DNA from: an uncultured Eubacteriales bacterium
Lineage (GTDB): Bacteria; Bacillota; Clostridia; Oscillospirales; Acutalibacteraceae
DNA length: 55,031 nucleotides
Reading direction: 5' to 3'
Assembly (NCBI GenBank): GCA_934486705.1
Contig: CAKSQS010000014.1
Span: forward strand, 1-55,031
The notes below the pieces were generated by a model that searched no databases, had not been told where the DNA came from, and was given only the letters and a program-made list of their open reading frames with translations. A program made the position numbers and the translations under genes. Positions within the stretch are counted from its first letter, which is position 1, and every line of letters starts with the position of its first letter. Positions 31,810-40,152 of this stretch are shown here, in pieces.

Positions 31810-32515
31810 TATCGTCTTTTTCTTCCTCCGCAGTTTCGGCGCGGTCAGCCCTTATATCCCGTATGAGCGTATAAACAATATACGCGCCGAACAGCACAAA
31901 AACCACGGTGAGCGCCATAAAAATATAGCCGTAGGGCTTTTTCTCGGGCTTTTTCGCAGTGTCCGCCCTGAAAGAGAGGGTGGAAAAAACCTTTTCGGCG
32001 TAATCGGTATTTTCGTCCGACGCGGTATAAAACGAAAGGGTATATTCCTTTTTGGAAGTAACCGTTATATACTGAATAAGGGTGAATTTTCCGCCGCTGT
32101 CCTGCGATAGGGCGGTAGCCTTAATAAACTTTCTGCCGCTTTTCTGCGTTACCGTTTCGGTGTGAAAGCCCTCGCCCACAATCTCGGGGGCTAAGGCGGC
32201 AATTTTATCATCCGTAAGGCTTGTAAGTTCGCCCACGCTTTCGGAAAAAGCGGTTGAGTTTTCATAAAGCCTTATCTGCTTTGTGTTTTTTTCGTTAATG
32301 GCAAGATAAATTATGCCGTTGTTATAGCAGTAGTTATCAAGCGTATCGGTGGTTTCCTCTAATATTTCCGCAATTTTTTCATTTGATTGCTTATCGCCGT
32401 AGACCAAAAACTCCTTGCCGGGGTTTTCGGTAATTTCGGCGGCGGAAAGTGTGAAGGAAAGCGTTAAAACCGCAAATACAAGCGCCGCTATGCGCTTTAT
32501 GCCCGCCCTAAGCAT
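31802..32515 (-). CDS. Exported membrane-anchored protein of unknown function
   Basis: A 237-residue protein with a signal peptide (about 1-26) and one C-terminal membrane helix (about 191-214) followed by a short acidic tail (E-E-E-K-D-D). The domain outside the membrane is about 165 residues and matches no family I can name. I chose the ATG at 32515, overlapping the folD stop (ATGCTTAG); a further-upstream in-frame ATG lies within folD. Confidence 0.75.
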   Translation of the reverse strand: MLRAGIKRIAALVFAVLTLSFTLSAAEITENPGKEFLVYGDKQSNEKIAEILEETTDTLDNYCYNNGIIYLAINEKNTKQIRLYENSTAFSESVGELTSLTDDKIAALAPEIVGEGFHTETVTQKSGRKFIKATALSQDSGGKFTLIQYITVTSKKEYTLSFYTASDENTDYAEKVFSTLSFRADTAKKPEKKPYGYIFMALTVVFVLFGAYIVYTLIRDIRADRAETAEEEKDDNA

Positions 32516-33356
32516 TATTCTGCCTTTTTGCGGCGGTAAGCGTGTTTTGCATAAGCATTGCAATGGTCATAGGTCCTACGCCGCCGGGCACGGGGGTTAT
32601 GGCGGAAGCCTTTTCCTTTACCGCGTCAAAATCCACATCGCCGCAGAGCTTGCCGTTTTCGCGGTTCATACCTACGTCTATCACCACTGCGCCGGGCTTT
32701 ACCATATCCTCGGTTACAAACTTTGCCTTGCCTACCGCAGCCACCAAAATATCCGCATTTCGGCATATTTCTTTAAGGTTCCCGGTTTTTGAGTGGCATA
32801 CCGTAACCGTGCCGTTTGCGTGCAGCAAAAGCATTGCCATAGGCTTGCCCACAATGTTTGAGCGGCCTATTACCACGCAGCTTTTACCCGCAATTTCTAT
32901 GCCTTCATATTTAAGCATTTCCATTATGCCCGCAGGCGTGCAGGGTACAAAATCATAGTCGCCTATCATTATGCGCCCCACGCTGTAGGGGTTAAATGCG
33001 TCAACATCCTTTTCGGGTGCTATGCTGTTGATTATCAGCTTTTCATCAAGGTGTGGCGGCAGCGGCAGCTGGCAAAGTATGCCGTTAATGCTTTTCTTAT
33101 TGTTAAGCGTATTTATAAGCTCTAAAAGCTCTTGCTCGGTAGTGCTTTCGGGCAGAGCGTATTCCTCTGAAATAATGCCGAGCGCCTCGCACGCTTTTTT
33201 CTTATTTGCAACATATATTTTTGAGGCGGGGTTTTCGCCAACTATTATAACCGCAAGCCCTACCGAAATGCCGCGCGTGTTCAGCGCCGATACTTCGCCC
33301 TGTATGCGCGCCTTTACGGCTGCGGATATTGCTTTTCCGTCAATTATCCTGCTCAT
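32508..33356 (-). CDS. folD: Methylenetetrahydrofolate dehydrogenase/cyclohydrolase FolD
   Basis: A 282-residue bifunctional enzyme of one-carbon metabolism, converting 5,10-methylene-THF to 10-formyl-THF. Motifs seen are A-S-x-I-Y-V-A-N-K-K-K-A, the substrate loop G-I-L-C-Q-L-P-L-P, P-C-T-P-A-G and the NADP-binding V-I-G-R-S-N-I-V-G-K-P, then P-V-P-G-G-V-G-P-M-T. I chose the ATG at 33356 (M-S-R-I-I-D-G-K) with GGAGGAAA before it. It overlaps lgt by 17 bases. Confidence 0.96.
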   Translation of the reverse strand: MSRIIDGKAISAAVKARIQGEVSALNTRGISVGLAVIIVGENPASKIYVANKKKACEALGIISEEYALPESTTEQELLELINTLNNKKSINGILCQLPLPPHLDEKLIINSIAPEKDVDAFNPYSVGRIMIGDYDFVPCTPAGIMEMLKYEGIEIAGKSCVVIGRSNIVGKPMAMLLLHANGTVTVCHSKTGNLKEICRNADILVAAVGKAKFVTEDMVKPGAVVIDVGMNRENGKLCGDVDFDAVKEKASAITPVPGGVGPMTIAMLMQNTLTAAKRQNNA

Positions 33357-34248
33357 TGGTTTCCTCCTGTATTTCCTCGGTCGGCTCGTCTGCATTTTCG
33401 GCAAAAACCGCCTCGTAATCGGCAGGTTCTGCCTTTTCCGCCGCGCGGCGGCTGAAAACGACTAATAACACCGCGCCCGCAATGCAAATTGCAAACGAAA
33501 GCAGGCAGGAGACTTTTATGTTGCCGAGCATAAGGCTGTCGGTTCTGAGCAGCTCTATTATACCCCTGCCGAAGCCGTACCACACGCAGTACATAAGGGA
33601 TATTTCACCGCTGAATTTGCGCTTTTTGCTGAAATGATTAAGTACGAAAAAGCCCGCTAAGCACCATATGGATTCATAGAGGAAACAGGGGTGAACAAGC
33701 CCCTCACCCATTTCGGATATTGTTTTATCGCTCTGCATACCCCACCAGCCGCTGCCGGTGAACGTGCCGTATGCCTCCTGATTTACAAAGTTACCCCAGC
33801 GGCCTATACCTTGACCTATAAGAAACCCGGCGGACGCCACATCAAACATATTGAGTATGTTTACCTTGCGTATATAGCACATAATTCCGCCCGAGACAAA
33901 CGCGCCTATAACCCCGCCGTAAATGGCAAGCCCCGCAAAGCCCGAGGAATTTCCGAAGCCGAAAAAGTCCTTAATACCGTCTAATTTCTCGCCGTCGAAT
34001 ATAACGTAATACGCGCGGGCGGAAAGTATTGCAACGGGTGTTGCAACCAGTATAACATCAAGCATTTTATCGGGGTTAAGCCCGTAGCGGGCGGCTTTTT
34101 TCAGCCCGTAAATAAGCGCCAAAAGAAAGCCTGCGGCTATAATTATGCCGTACCAGTATATATCCCAGTGTCTTGAACCTATCGGTATTGTAAAAGCAAC
34201 GGGCGAAAGGGTAAATTTAAGCCCGAAAAGCGTTACGTTATAGCTCAT
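33340..34248 (-). CDS. lgt: Prolipoprotein diacylglyceryl transferase Lgt
   Basis: A 302-residue membrane enzyme that adds diacylglycerol to the lipobox cysteine of prolipoproteins. It has about seven membrane helices and the signature G-Q-G-I-G-R-W-G-N-F-V-N-Q-E-A-Y-G. The C-terminal ~45 residues are an acidic cytoplasmic tail (E-E-I-Q-E-E-T-N-E-Q-D-N) longer than the family core. The window encodes several lipoproteins it would modify. It starts 5 bases after the M16 peptidase stop. Confidence 0.96.
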   Translation of the reverse strand: MSYNVTLFGLKFTLSPVAFTIPIGSRHWDIYWYGIIIAAGFLLALIYGLKKAARYGLNPDKMLDVILVATPVAILSARAYYVIFDGEKLDGIKDFFGFGNSSGFAGLAIYGGVIGAFVSGGIMCYIRKVNILNMFDVASAGFLIGQGIGRWGNFVNQEAYGTFTGSGWWGMQSDKTISEMGEGLVHPCFLYESIWCLAGFFVLNHFSKKRKFSGEISLMYCVWYGFGRGIIELLRTDSLMLGNIKVSCLLSFAICIAGAVLLVVFSRRAAEKAEPADYEAVFAENADEPTEEIQEETNEQDN

Positions 34249-34253
34249 ATAAA

Positions 34254-35528
34254 TTACCTCTGCTCCTCTGTGGGTTCAATTACCGAAAGCACCGATTTAT
34301 CCGCGTCCAGCAGCTGCAGGCGCTTTAAAACGTCCTCGGCGGTAATGTTTTTAAGATATTTAAGCTCATCAAACAAGCCGCAGCCGAACATAGCGCAGTT
34401 TACAAGATTCATTGTAATGCTCTCCACGCTGTTAAAGGAGCGCACCGCGTCGCCGTACATTCCGCAGCGAACGGCGGAAAACAGCTTTTTATCAATCCCG
34501 TCGGTCTTAATTCTTTCAATTTCCGCCTTAATTTCGGCGGCTACCTTTTCGGGGTCAGCCGATTCACCCTCAAACATCACCGCCGCATAGCCGTGGCCGG
34601 TGAAATACTCAAAGCCGAACTCATCGTTTATAAGACCCGCGTTTATAAGCCTTTTATAAAGTGGAGAGGCGTCGCCCGCTATTATTTCAAGCAGCAGCGC
34701 GGTGGCAACCTTTTCCTTTACGGTGCGCTCGGGCGCGCCTACGGACTCTTTAAAGCCTAAGCAGAACATGGGGTAGGCAACCGCCATTTTCTGCGATACG
34801 AAGTTTTTCTGCACGGTATCAGGCTCATCGCAGCCTATTCGGGTAATTTCCACAGGCTCCGAGGGCTTTAAAGCGCCGTTTATCTGCGCTAAAACCTTTT
34901 CGGTGTTCACATTACCTGCAATGCAGATAAACATATTAGAAAGGTTGTAAAACGTGTTGTAGCAGCTGTATAAAAGCTTATCGTCTATTTGCGCTATTGA
35001 CTCCACCGTGCCCGCAATATCAATTTTAACCGGGTGGTTTTTATACATAGCGCCCAGCATATTAAAGGTGACGCGCCAGTCGGGGCTGTCGTCATACATT
35101 CTTATTTCCTGCCCGATTATTCCTTGCTCCTTGCTTACTGTCTGCGCTGTGAAATAGGGCGACTGAACAAAATCAAGCAAAATTGCAAGGTTATCGTAAA
35201 ACCTATCGGAGCAGGCGAAAAGATAGCAGGTGCGGTCAAACGAGGTAAAGGCATTTGCAGCCGCGCCCGTTTCGGCGTATTTGGTAAAGGCGTCGCCTTC
35301 CTCGCTTTCAAAAAGCTTATGCTCCAAAAAGTGCGCAATGCCCTCGGGCACGCTCACCTTCTCGCCGTTTACCGCAAAGCAGGTATCAATTGAACCGTAT
35401 TTTGTGCCGAATATTGCATAGGACGAATTATACTGCGGCTTTTCAAGAATATATATTTTAAGCCCGGACGGATGCACCGCCTTAACATAGCTTTCGCCTA
35501 TATCGCTTTCAAAAACCTCTTTTTGCAT
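34254..35528 (-). CDS. M16 family metallopeptidase YfmH-like
   Basis: A 424-residue insulinase-family protein with the inverted zinc motif H-F-L-E-H (about residues 67-71) and a downstream E in G-I-I-G-Q-E-I, so it is probably the active member of the pair. The YfmF/YfmH pair in Bacillus is annotated with EF-P modification. The two genes here are separated by a lipoprotein gene. Confidence 0.92.
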   Translation of the reverse strand: MQKEVFESDIGESYVKAVHPSGLKIYILEKPQYNSSYAIFGTKYGSIDTCFAVNGEKVSVPEGIAHFLEHKLFESEEGDAFTKYAETGAAANAFTSFDRTCYLFACSDRFYDNLAILLDFVQSPYFTAQTVSKEQGIIGQEIRMYDDSPDWRVTFNMLGAMYKNHPVKIDIAGTVESIAQIDDKLLYSCYNTFYNLSNMFICIAGNVNTEKVLAQINGALKPSEPVEITRIGCDEPDTVQKNFVSQKMAVAYPMFCLGFKESVGAPERTVKEKVATALLLEIIAGDASPLYKRLINAGLINDEFGFEYFTGHGYAAVMFEGESADPEKVAAEIKAEIERIKTDGIDKKLFSAVRCGMYGDAVRSFNSVESITMNLVNCAMFGCGLFDELKYLKNITAEDVLKRLQLLDADKSVLSVIEPTEEQR

Positions 35529-35549
35529 TACTTTTTCTCCTTTGTGCGC

Positions 35550-36053
35550 CTATTCATATTCTTCGGGCAGCAGCTTATGGTCTAATTCAATTTCTTTTTT
35601 CGGAATATCCTGAAGATATATATATAATATAGTTTGTTCTTCATTATTTATCAGTACATACTCGGAAACACCCTCATTGCATATTTGAGTAGAATAAGCC
35701 GTAAAATCTGGATTGTTAAAACTGTCGGTACATTCTTCGGTCATTGATGAAATTCTTTCTTTTTCCGAAACAAATAAGTCTGTATCATAGTGAATTTTTA
35801 AAAGTATCTGGATTCCTTCGCCCAATGGAAACTGCTGGTCATGCCTGCAAAAGAATTCCTGTACGTCTAAATCCTCTATGCTTTCCGGGAATAACGGTGA
35901 TATTCCCTCGGCGTCATACCGAACGCCTTCAAGCTCCCAAATATTTAAGTAGTCTTCCTTAGTATAGTAATCCTTATATGCTATATAAGAGCAGCCGGAA
36001 AAAGACAAAACAATTGTTGCGACAAGTATTACCGCTGTGATTTTTTTAAACAT
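35550..36053 (-). CDS. AT-rich lipoprotein gene wedged between M16 genes
   Basis: A 167-residue exported protein with a signal peptide and lipobox F-S-G-C (cysteine at about residue 21). The mature part is acidic (many D and E) with no family I recognise. Its base composition is visibly more AT-rich than both neighbours. It overlaps the yfmF-like stop by 25 bases, so it sits in the operon but breaks the usual yfmF-yfmH order. It may be a later insertion. Confidence 0.78.
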   Translation of the reverse strand: MFKKITAVILVATIVLSFSGCSYIAYKDYYTKEDYLNIWELEGVRYDAEGISPLFPESIEDLDVQEFFCRHDQQFPLGEGIQILLKIHYDTDLFVSEKERISSMTEECTDSFNNPDFTAYSTQICNEGVSEYVLINNEEQTILYIYLQDIPKKEIELDHKLLPEEYE

Positions 36054-37348
36054 ATGCTAACTTCCTCCTGCTTTTTTTCCTCCTTCGGCAAAAGCTTATA
36101 TACCGTGTGCAGTTTTACTCCGTTTGCGGCTGTGATTATTTCATCGCGCGTTACCGCGCTTATTTTCTCCGCAATATCCTCGGGTGAATAAAGATTTTTA
36201 TTAACGGCTTTAAGCGCGTACCATAAATCCAACAGCGGCTGACTGTCGTTATAAGAATTAAGCGAATCGCGTAGACTTTTTACCGATGATGAAAACTCAA
36301 AATCGGAAAACTCACCCTTTTTCATTATTTCAAGCTGCTCAGAAATTGCCTTTTCCGCTTTTTCGGCGTTTTGCTCTTCAACGCCCGATTCAACGGTTAT
36401 AAGCCCCTTTACGCGCGAGGATGTGGCGGAGCAATAGTAGCAAAGGCTCATTTTTTCGCGAACGTTATCAAAAAGCCTTGAATACGGCCCGCCGCCGAAA
36501 ATATCGGTCATAACCATAAGCGGCATGGTGTTGTCGTCATCACCCACCGTATCGGAAGAAAATCCCATAACAAGCTTGCCCTGCTGTATAGCCTGCCGTT
36601 CGGTAACGGTGCGGGGCTTGTCGGCAGCGGCGGTCGGCTGACTTTTTGTGCAATCGGTTATATTTTTTCTGTCGGTGCCTTCAAAGCGGCGGCCTATTTC
36701 TTCAAAAAGCCCCTGCGGCACCGCCGCGCCTATAACCTGAACGCGTATATATGCGGCGGCAAGCATTTTTTGCCACATTTCATAAAGCGAGGTTTCGGTT
36801 ATCGCCTCAATATCCTCCACCGTTCCGCACTTTGGCACGCCGTAGCAGCTGCCCTTATACATTTCTTCAATAAGGCGGTTTTTGGCGTATACCCGCTTTT
36901 CGCTCATTTCGCCCTTTACATGCTCTATTGCCTTGCGCTTTTCTCTTGCAAGGTCATCGGCACAAAAGGCGCCGTTTTCCGCCTTAGGCTCGAAAATAAG
37001 GCTTAAAAGCATATCGCAGGCGCGCTTTATAAGCGACTCGCTTTCAAAGGTGTATTTATCGTTTATAACCGACATTCTGAGCTTTAAAAGCTGGTAATCG
37101 CCCAACTTTTCGGCAACCGCGTCAAGCTGAGCGCCGTAAAGCCGCTCAAGGCGGTAGTTAAGCACCGAAAAATCGGGGTATTTTTCGCCGCAGGTGGTAA
37201 GCACAAAGGGCAGCAGCGCATAAGAAGCGGCAGTCTCTTTTTGCAGCGGCAAATAAAAGTTAAAGGATATTGACGTAGTGTTGAACCGTTCGTTTTTAAC
37301 GAAAAGCCCCTCTACGCCCTCTGAAATGCGATATACTTTAGCAGCCAT
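36029..37348 (-). CDS. M16 family peptidase-like protein YfmF
   Basis: A 439-residue insulinase-fold protein without an H-x-x-E-H zinc motif in its first domain (the equivalent region reads L-P-F-V-L-T-T-C-G-E-K), so it is likely the inactive half of the M16 pair, as is normal for YfmF. The second domain has G-G-G-P-Y-S-R-L-F-D-N-V-R-E-K, the typical substrate-binding stretch. It follows the kinase-like gene by 16 bases. Confidence 0.9.
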   Translation of the reverse strand: MAAKVYRISEGVEGLFVKNERFNTTSISFNFYLPLQKETAASYALLPFVLTTCGEKYPDFSVLNYRLERLYGAQLDAVAEKLGDYQLLKLRMSVINDKYTFESESLIKRACDMLLSLIFEPKAENGAFCADDLAREKRKAIEHVKGEMSEKRVYAKNRLIEEMYKGSCYGVPKCGTVEDIEAITETSLYEMWQKMLAAAYIRVQVIGAAVPQGLFEEIGRRFEGTDRKNITDCTKSQPTAAADKPRTVTERQAIQQGKLVMGFSSDTVGDDDNTMPLMVMTDIFGGGPYSRLFDNVREKMSLCYYCSATSSRVKGLITVESGVEEQNAEKAEKAISEQLEIMKKGEFSDFEFSSSVKSLRDSLNSYNDSQPLLDLWYALKAVNKNLYSPEDIAEKISAVTRDEIITAANGVKLHTVYKLLPKEEKKQEEVSICLKKSQR

Positions 37349-37364
37349 TTTTTCCTCCCTGAAA

Positions 37365-39050
37365 TCAGTTAAAATCAGTTCCGAGGTTATCGGAGCTGTC
37401 GTCTCCCTTATAGGAATTTACATAGATAGTAACCGCGCTGTCCGGGCTTATCTGCGTGCCGTATTTCGGTTCTTGCTCAAGCACCGCGCCCGGCTTTTTG
37501 TTTTCATCATACTTTTCAAGCACTTCTATATTATCGTACAAAAAGCCCTGTTTTAAAAGCTCAAGCTTTGCGTTAATTTCTTCAAGCCCCACAACGTTTG
37601 CAATTTTCACTTCCTTAGGACCGAGGCTTATTGTAACCTCAATTTTGGTGTCTCTTACAACCTGCGTGCCCTCTGCAAGCGATTGGGCGCAAATTTGCCC
37701 CTTGGCGTATTTATCGTTAAATTCCTTGCCCTTTATAACAAAGCTGAATTTCTCATAATCGTCATTATCGGCAAGCTCGGCGTAATATTTGCCCGTGAGA
37801 GAGGGCACAGGGAAAAGCACCGCGCTTTCGGCAGCACCGCTGTCAATAGTGCCTATTGAATCAACGCTCGGTGCGGCGGTGGATACGCTGCCGCTCTGAT
37901 CCGACGCGCTTTTATTGCCGAAAATATCGTTTTTAAACACCGTGAAAACAAGTATTGCCACAATTCCCATAAACACTGCGGCCGTGCACGCGGCGGATAT
38001 TATAACATACTTCGCCGTGCCGCCCTTTTTCTGCGGCTTTTGTGCGGCTGCCGTGCGCTTTTCGGGCGCGGCGCTTTTCTTCTGCGGCTCGCCCGTTTCG
38101 GCGTAAACCAATTCGTTTTTAAAATCCTCAATATTCTGCGTGCGGTTTTTCGGCATTACCTGCAAGCCGTTTGCCAGCGCCTGCAAAACGTGGCGCGGCA
38201 ACTCCTCGGCAAATTTTGCGGGAATGGTCATTGAGTCGTTTTTAAGCCTTTCGGGAGCCTCGGGCGGCACTGCGCCTATAAGCACGTTGAAAAGCACGGC
38301 GCAAAGCCCGTAAACATCGGTATATGTGCCGGTTTGCAGCCTTTCCGAGTTATATTGCTCGGCGGCGGCAAAGCCGGGGAAAAGCTCGGGCTCAAACCCG
38401 CCGTCGGCTGTGCGCAGGCGCTTTACCGAATAGCCCGAAATGCGCAGCTTTCCGTCTCTTCCCACAAGCACGGTATTGCAGGATATTCCGCCGTGAATTA
38501 TGCCTATATCGTTCATACCCTTAACGGTATCTATAAGCGGCAGGAAAAGCGGGCGCGCCTGCTCCCACTTAAGAGTGCCGCCGTTGCGCTGCAAAAATTC
38601 CGCCATGGTTATGGTGGCAAAGCTTTGCGAAACGGCATAAACCGTGCCGTTTTCTTCAAAAACGCTGAGAACGGGAATAAGCGCGGGCAGCTCGGATGAG
38701 CTTATTTCGCGGTTTATTTCCATAAACTCCATTAAGCCCTCGTTGAATATATATTCTCCGCCGCCTATTATAGAAACGGTTTTATCGGGGTTTCTTTCGG
38801 CAAAGCCCGCGGGGAAATACTCCCTTATGCTCACGGCGGTATCGTCGGTAGTATCCCAGCCGATATAGGTTATGCTTTCTCCGTTTCGCTTTTTCGCCTG
38901 ACCCACCATATAGCGGTTATCAAGCGTAAAGCCTACGGGCAGGCATATATCGGGATTGCGGCTTGCCGAATCATAGCCGCATATAGGACATATTTTTTCC
39001 CCGCCGTTATCGTTCATACAGCCGGGGCAGAGTCTTTCGGTGTTTATCAT
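37365..39050 (-). CDS. PASTA-domain pseudokinase with zinc ribbon
   Basis: A 561-residue protein: zinc ribbon (C8, C11, C21, C24), kinase-like domain (about 45-315), one membrane helix (about 347-371) and two PASTA-like repeats outside (about 413-477 and 480-545). Catalytic residues are missing: the beta-3 lysine is R76 (V-S-I-R-E-Y), the HRD loop reads H-G-G (186-188), and the DFG position reads S-G-Y (205-207). The glycine loop is lost too, while later fold residues (A-E-Q-Y, T-D-V-Y-G) remain. It is therefore likely a non-catalytic sensor or scaffold binding cell-wall fragments. The ATG has GGAGG six bases upstream. Confidence 0.87.
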   Translation of the reverse strand: MINTERLCPGCMNDNGGEKICPICGYDSASRNPDICLPVGFTLDNRYMVGQAKKRNGESITYIGWDTTDDTAVSIREYFPAGFAERNPDKTVSIIGGGEYIFNEGLMEFMEINREISSSELPALIPVLSVFEENGTVYAVSQSFATITMAEFLQRNGGTLKWEQARPLFLPLIDTVKGMNDIGIIHGGISCNTVLVGRDGKLRISGYSVKRLRTADGGFEPELFPGFAAAEQYNSERLQTGTYTDVYGLCAVLFNVLIGAVPPEAPERLKNDSMTIPAKFAEELPRHVLQALANGLQVMPKNRTQNIEDFKNELVYAETGEPQKKSAAPEKRTAAAQKPQKKGGTAKYVIISAACTAAVFMGIVAILVFTVFKNDIFGNKSASDQSGSVSTAAPSVDSIGTIDSGAAESAVLFPVPSLTGKYYAELADNDDYEKFSFVIKGKEFNDKYAKGQICAQSLAEGTQVVRDTKIEVTISLGPKEVKIANVVGLEEINAKLELLKQGFLYDNIEVLEKYDENKKPGAVLEQEPKYGTQISPDSAVTIYVNSYKGDDSSDNLGTDFN

Positions 39051-39067
39051 AAACTTCCTCCGAGTAT

Positions 39068-39099
39068 ATTATATAAGTAAATTATACCATATCTGTCAA
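39068..39099 (-). promoter_or_regulatory. Probable promoter of the pseudokinase gene
   Basis: On the minus strand TTGACA (39094-39099) overlaps the last codon and stop of the upstream gene. A TATAAT follows at 39068-39073 with a long 20-base spacer; a weaker TTATAT at 39071-39076 would give 17 bases. Confidence 0.5.
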
Positions 39100-39839
39100 G
39101 TCGCGGCGGTAAATGCCGCCTGCCTGCGCTTTGTCTTTTTGCTTACCGTGCCGCCGGGGGCTATGGGTATCATTTCTTTAAACACGCAGGTGTGGCGCTC
39201 GGTTATTACCCTGTCCTCGTGCAGCGAGCCGAAATACCAGTGGCGGAATTTGCAGGAGCGCCCTATTTCTTCAAGGTAGCCGTTAAGCTTGTTTATGCGG
39301 TCGGCATCCCCCCTGCGCAAAAGTATGGCGCTTTTCACAAGCGAGGGCGGCTCGTGGGTTATAATATAATCAACGCTTAAACCCGCAGCGTCAAGCCGCT
39401 TTGCGCCCTCTGCCATTTCAAAGGGCGTAGGCTCTTCTTCTCGCCACCAGTTGCCCGAGGCTATGCGCATATCCTTATCGTTACTCTCGCCGCCGCCGAA
39501 GGTGAAAAAGCTGTTGCCCTCAATTTCAAAAATCTGCCCGCGCATAAGGTGTATAAGGTTGCCCTTTATTCTGTGCACCATTCCGCCGTGCCAGTAGGTC
39601 ACGCGCGCTTTGTTTATGGTGGTAAGGTTATCGTGCGTGCCGTCTACAAATGCGGTTACAAACCGCCTTGTTGCAAGGTAGTCTATTACCTGTTTTTCGG
39701 TTTTACCGCCGTCGAATATATAGCCGAAGTCTCCGCAGACTATAAGCACGTCTCCGCTTTTCAGTTTTCTGAAATTTTTATCGTACAGCCGCTCCAAGCA
39801 GCCGTGCGTATCTCCCGTAATATAAACCGTAAATTTCAC
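39096..39839 (-). CDS. Calcineurin-like phosphoesterase with altered metal motifs
   Basis: A 247-residue phosphoesterase-fold protein. Motifs seen: G-D-T-H-G (D10, H12), G-D-F-G-Y (D37), D-G-T-H-D-N (67-71), T-H-E-P-P (H162) and F-G-S-L-H (203-207). Close homologues usually read G-N-H and G-H-Y-H at the third and last motifs, so N is replaced by T68 and one His by S205. Activity may be lost or changed. The start is GTG at 39839 (an AGG-rich stretch precedes it); no in-frame ATG is available before the first motif. Confidence 0.82.
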   Translation of the reverse strand: MKFTVYITGDTHGCLERLYDKNFRKLKSGDVLIVCGDFGYIFDGGKTEKQVIDYLATRRFVTAFVDGTHDNLTTINKARVTYWHGGMVHRIKGNLIHLMRGQIFEIEGNSFFTFGGGESNDKDMRIASGNWWREEEPTPFEMAEGAKRLDAAGLSVDYIITHEPPSLVKSAILLRRGDADRINKLNGYLEEIGRSCKFRHWYFGSLHEDRVITERHTCVFKEMIPIAPGGTVSKKTKRRQAAFTAAT

Positions 39840-39871
39840 CTACCTAAAGAAAATTTAAACTGTGAAGTAAT

Positions 39872-40078
39872 CAAAATATGATATTTTGCGGCGGTAACGC
39901 CGCATTTACGTTTTTCCGCTGACACGCGCGGCGGAAAAACACCTTGTAAGCGAAAAATAGCTACATAGCTATTTTTCAAGAGCACCGGGGTGAGTACCCA
40001 CGGGGATAGAGCGCAGTCAAAAATCACTGATTTTTGCGAGCGGCATTCCCGCGGGGGAGCGTGCCTTTTTTGGCACGC
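39872..40078. repeat. Cluster of successive hairpins in a gene-free region
   Basis: The 313-base gap between divergent genes holds no convincing gene. It contains: CAAAATAT/ATATTTTG (39872-39888), GCGGCG/CGCCGC with a GTAA loop (39888-39903), GTTTTTCCGC/GCGGAAAAAC (39910-39940), GAAAAATAGC/GCTATTTTTC (39952-39977), CAAAAATCA/TGATTTTTG (40018-40036) and GCGTGCC/GGCACGC around T6 (40059-40078). The 14-mer at 39881-39894 recurs at 49669-49682 in the rpoB leader. It looks like a composite repeat or a structured RNA. Confidence 0.65.
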
Positions 40079-40112
40079 GAAAAAAATTGGGACTTTAAAT
40101 TTTAAATTTATA

Positions 40113-40121
40113 TGATATAAT
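40113..40121 (+). promoter_or_regulatory. Extended -10 promoter of dacF
   Basis: TGA-TATAAT gives an extended -10, 31 bases before the ATG at 40153. Only a weak TTTAAA (40094-40099) is at -35. AAGGGAG is the ribosome binding site. Confidence 0.65.
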
Positions 40122-40152
40122 AGCATTATACTATATTTCAAGGGAGATTTCC

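Noticed and set aside
40059..40078. Intrinsic terminator GCGTGCC/GGCACGC
   Set aside because: The T-run lies in the loop, not after the stem, and no T-run follows on either strand.
39836..40141. A 101-codon minus-strand open frame across the hairpin cluster
   Set aside because: Its sequence is dictated by palindromic repeats, it has no ribosome binding site and it resembles no protein.
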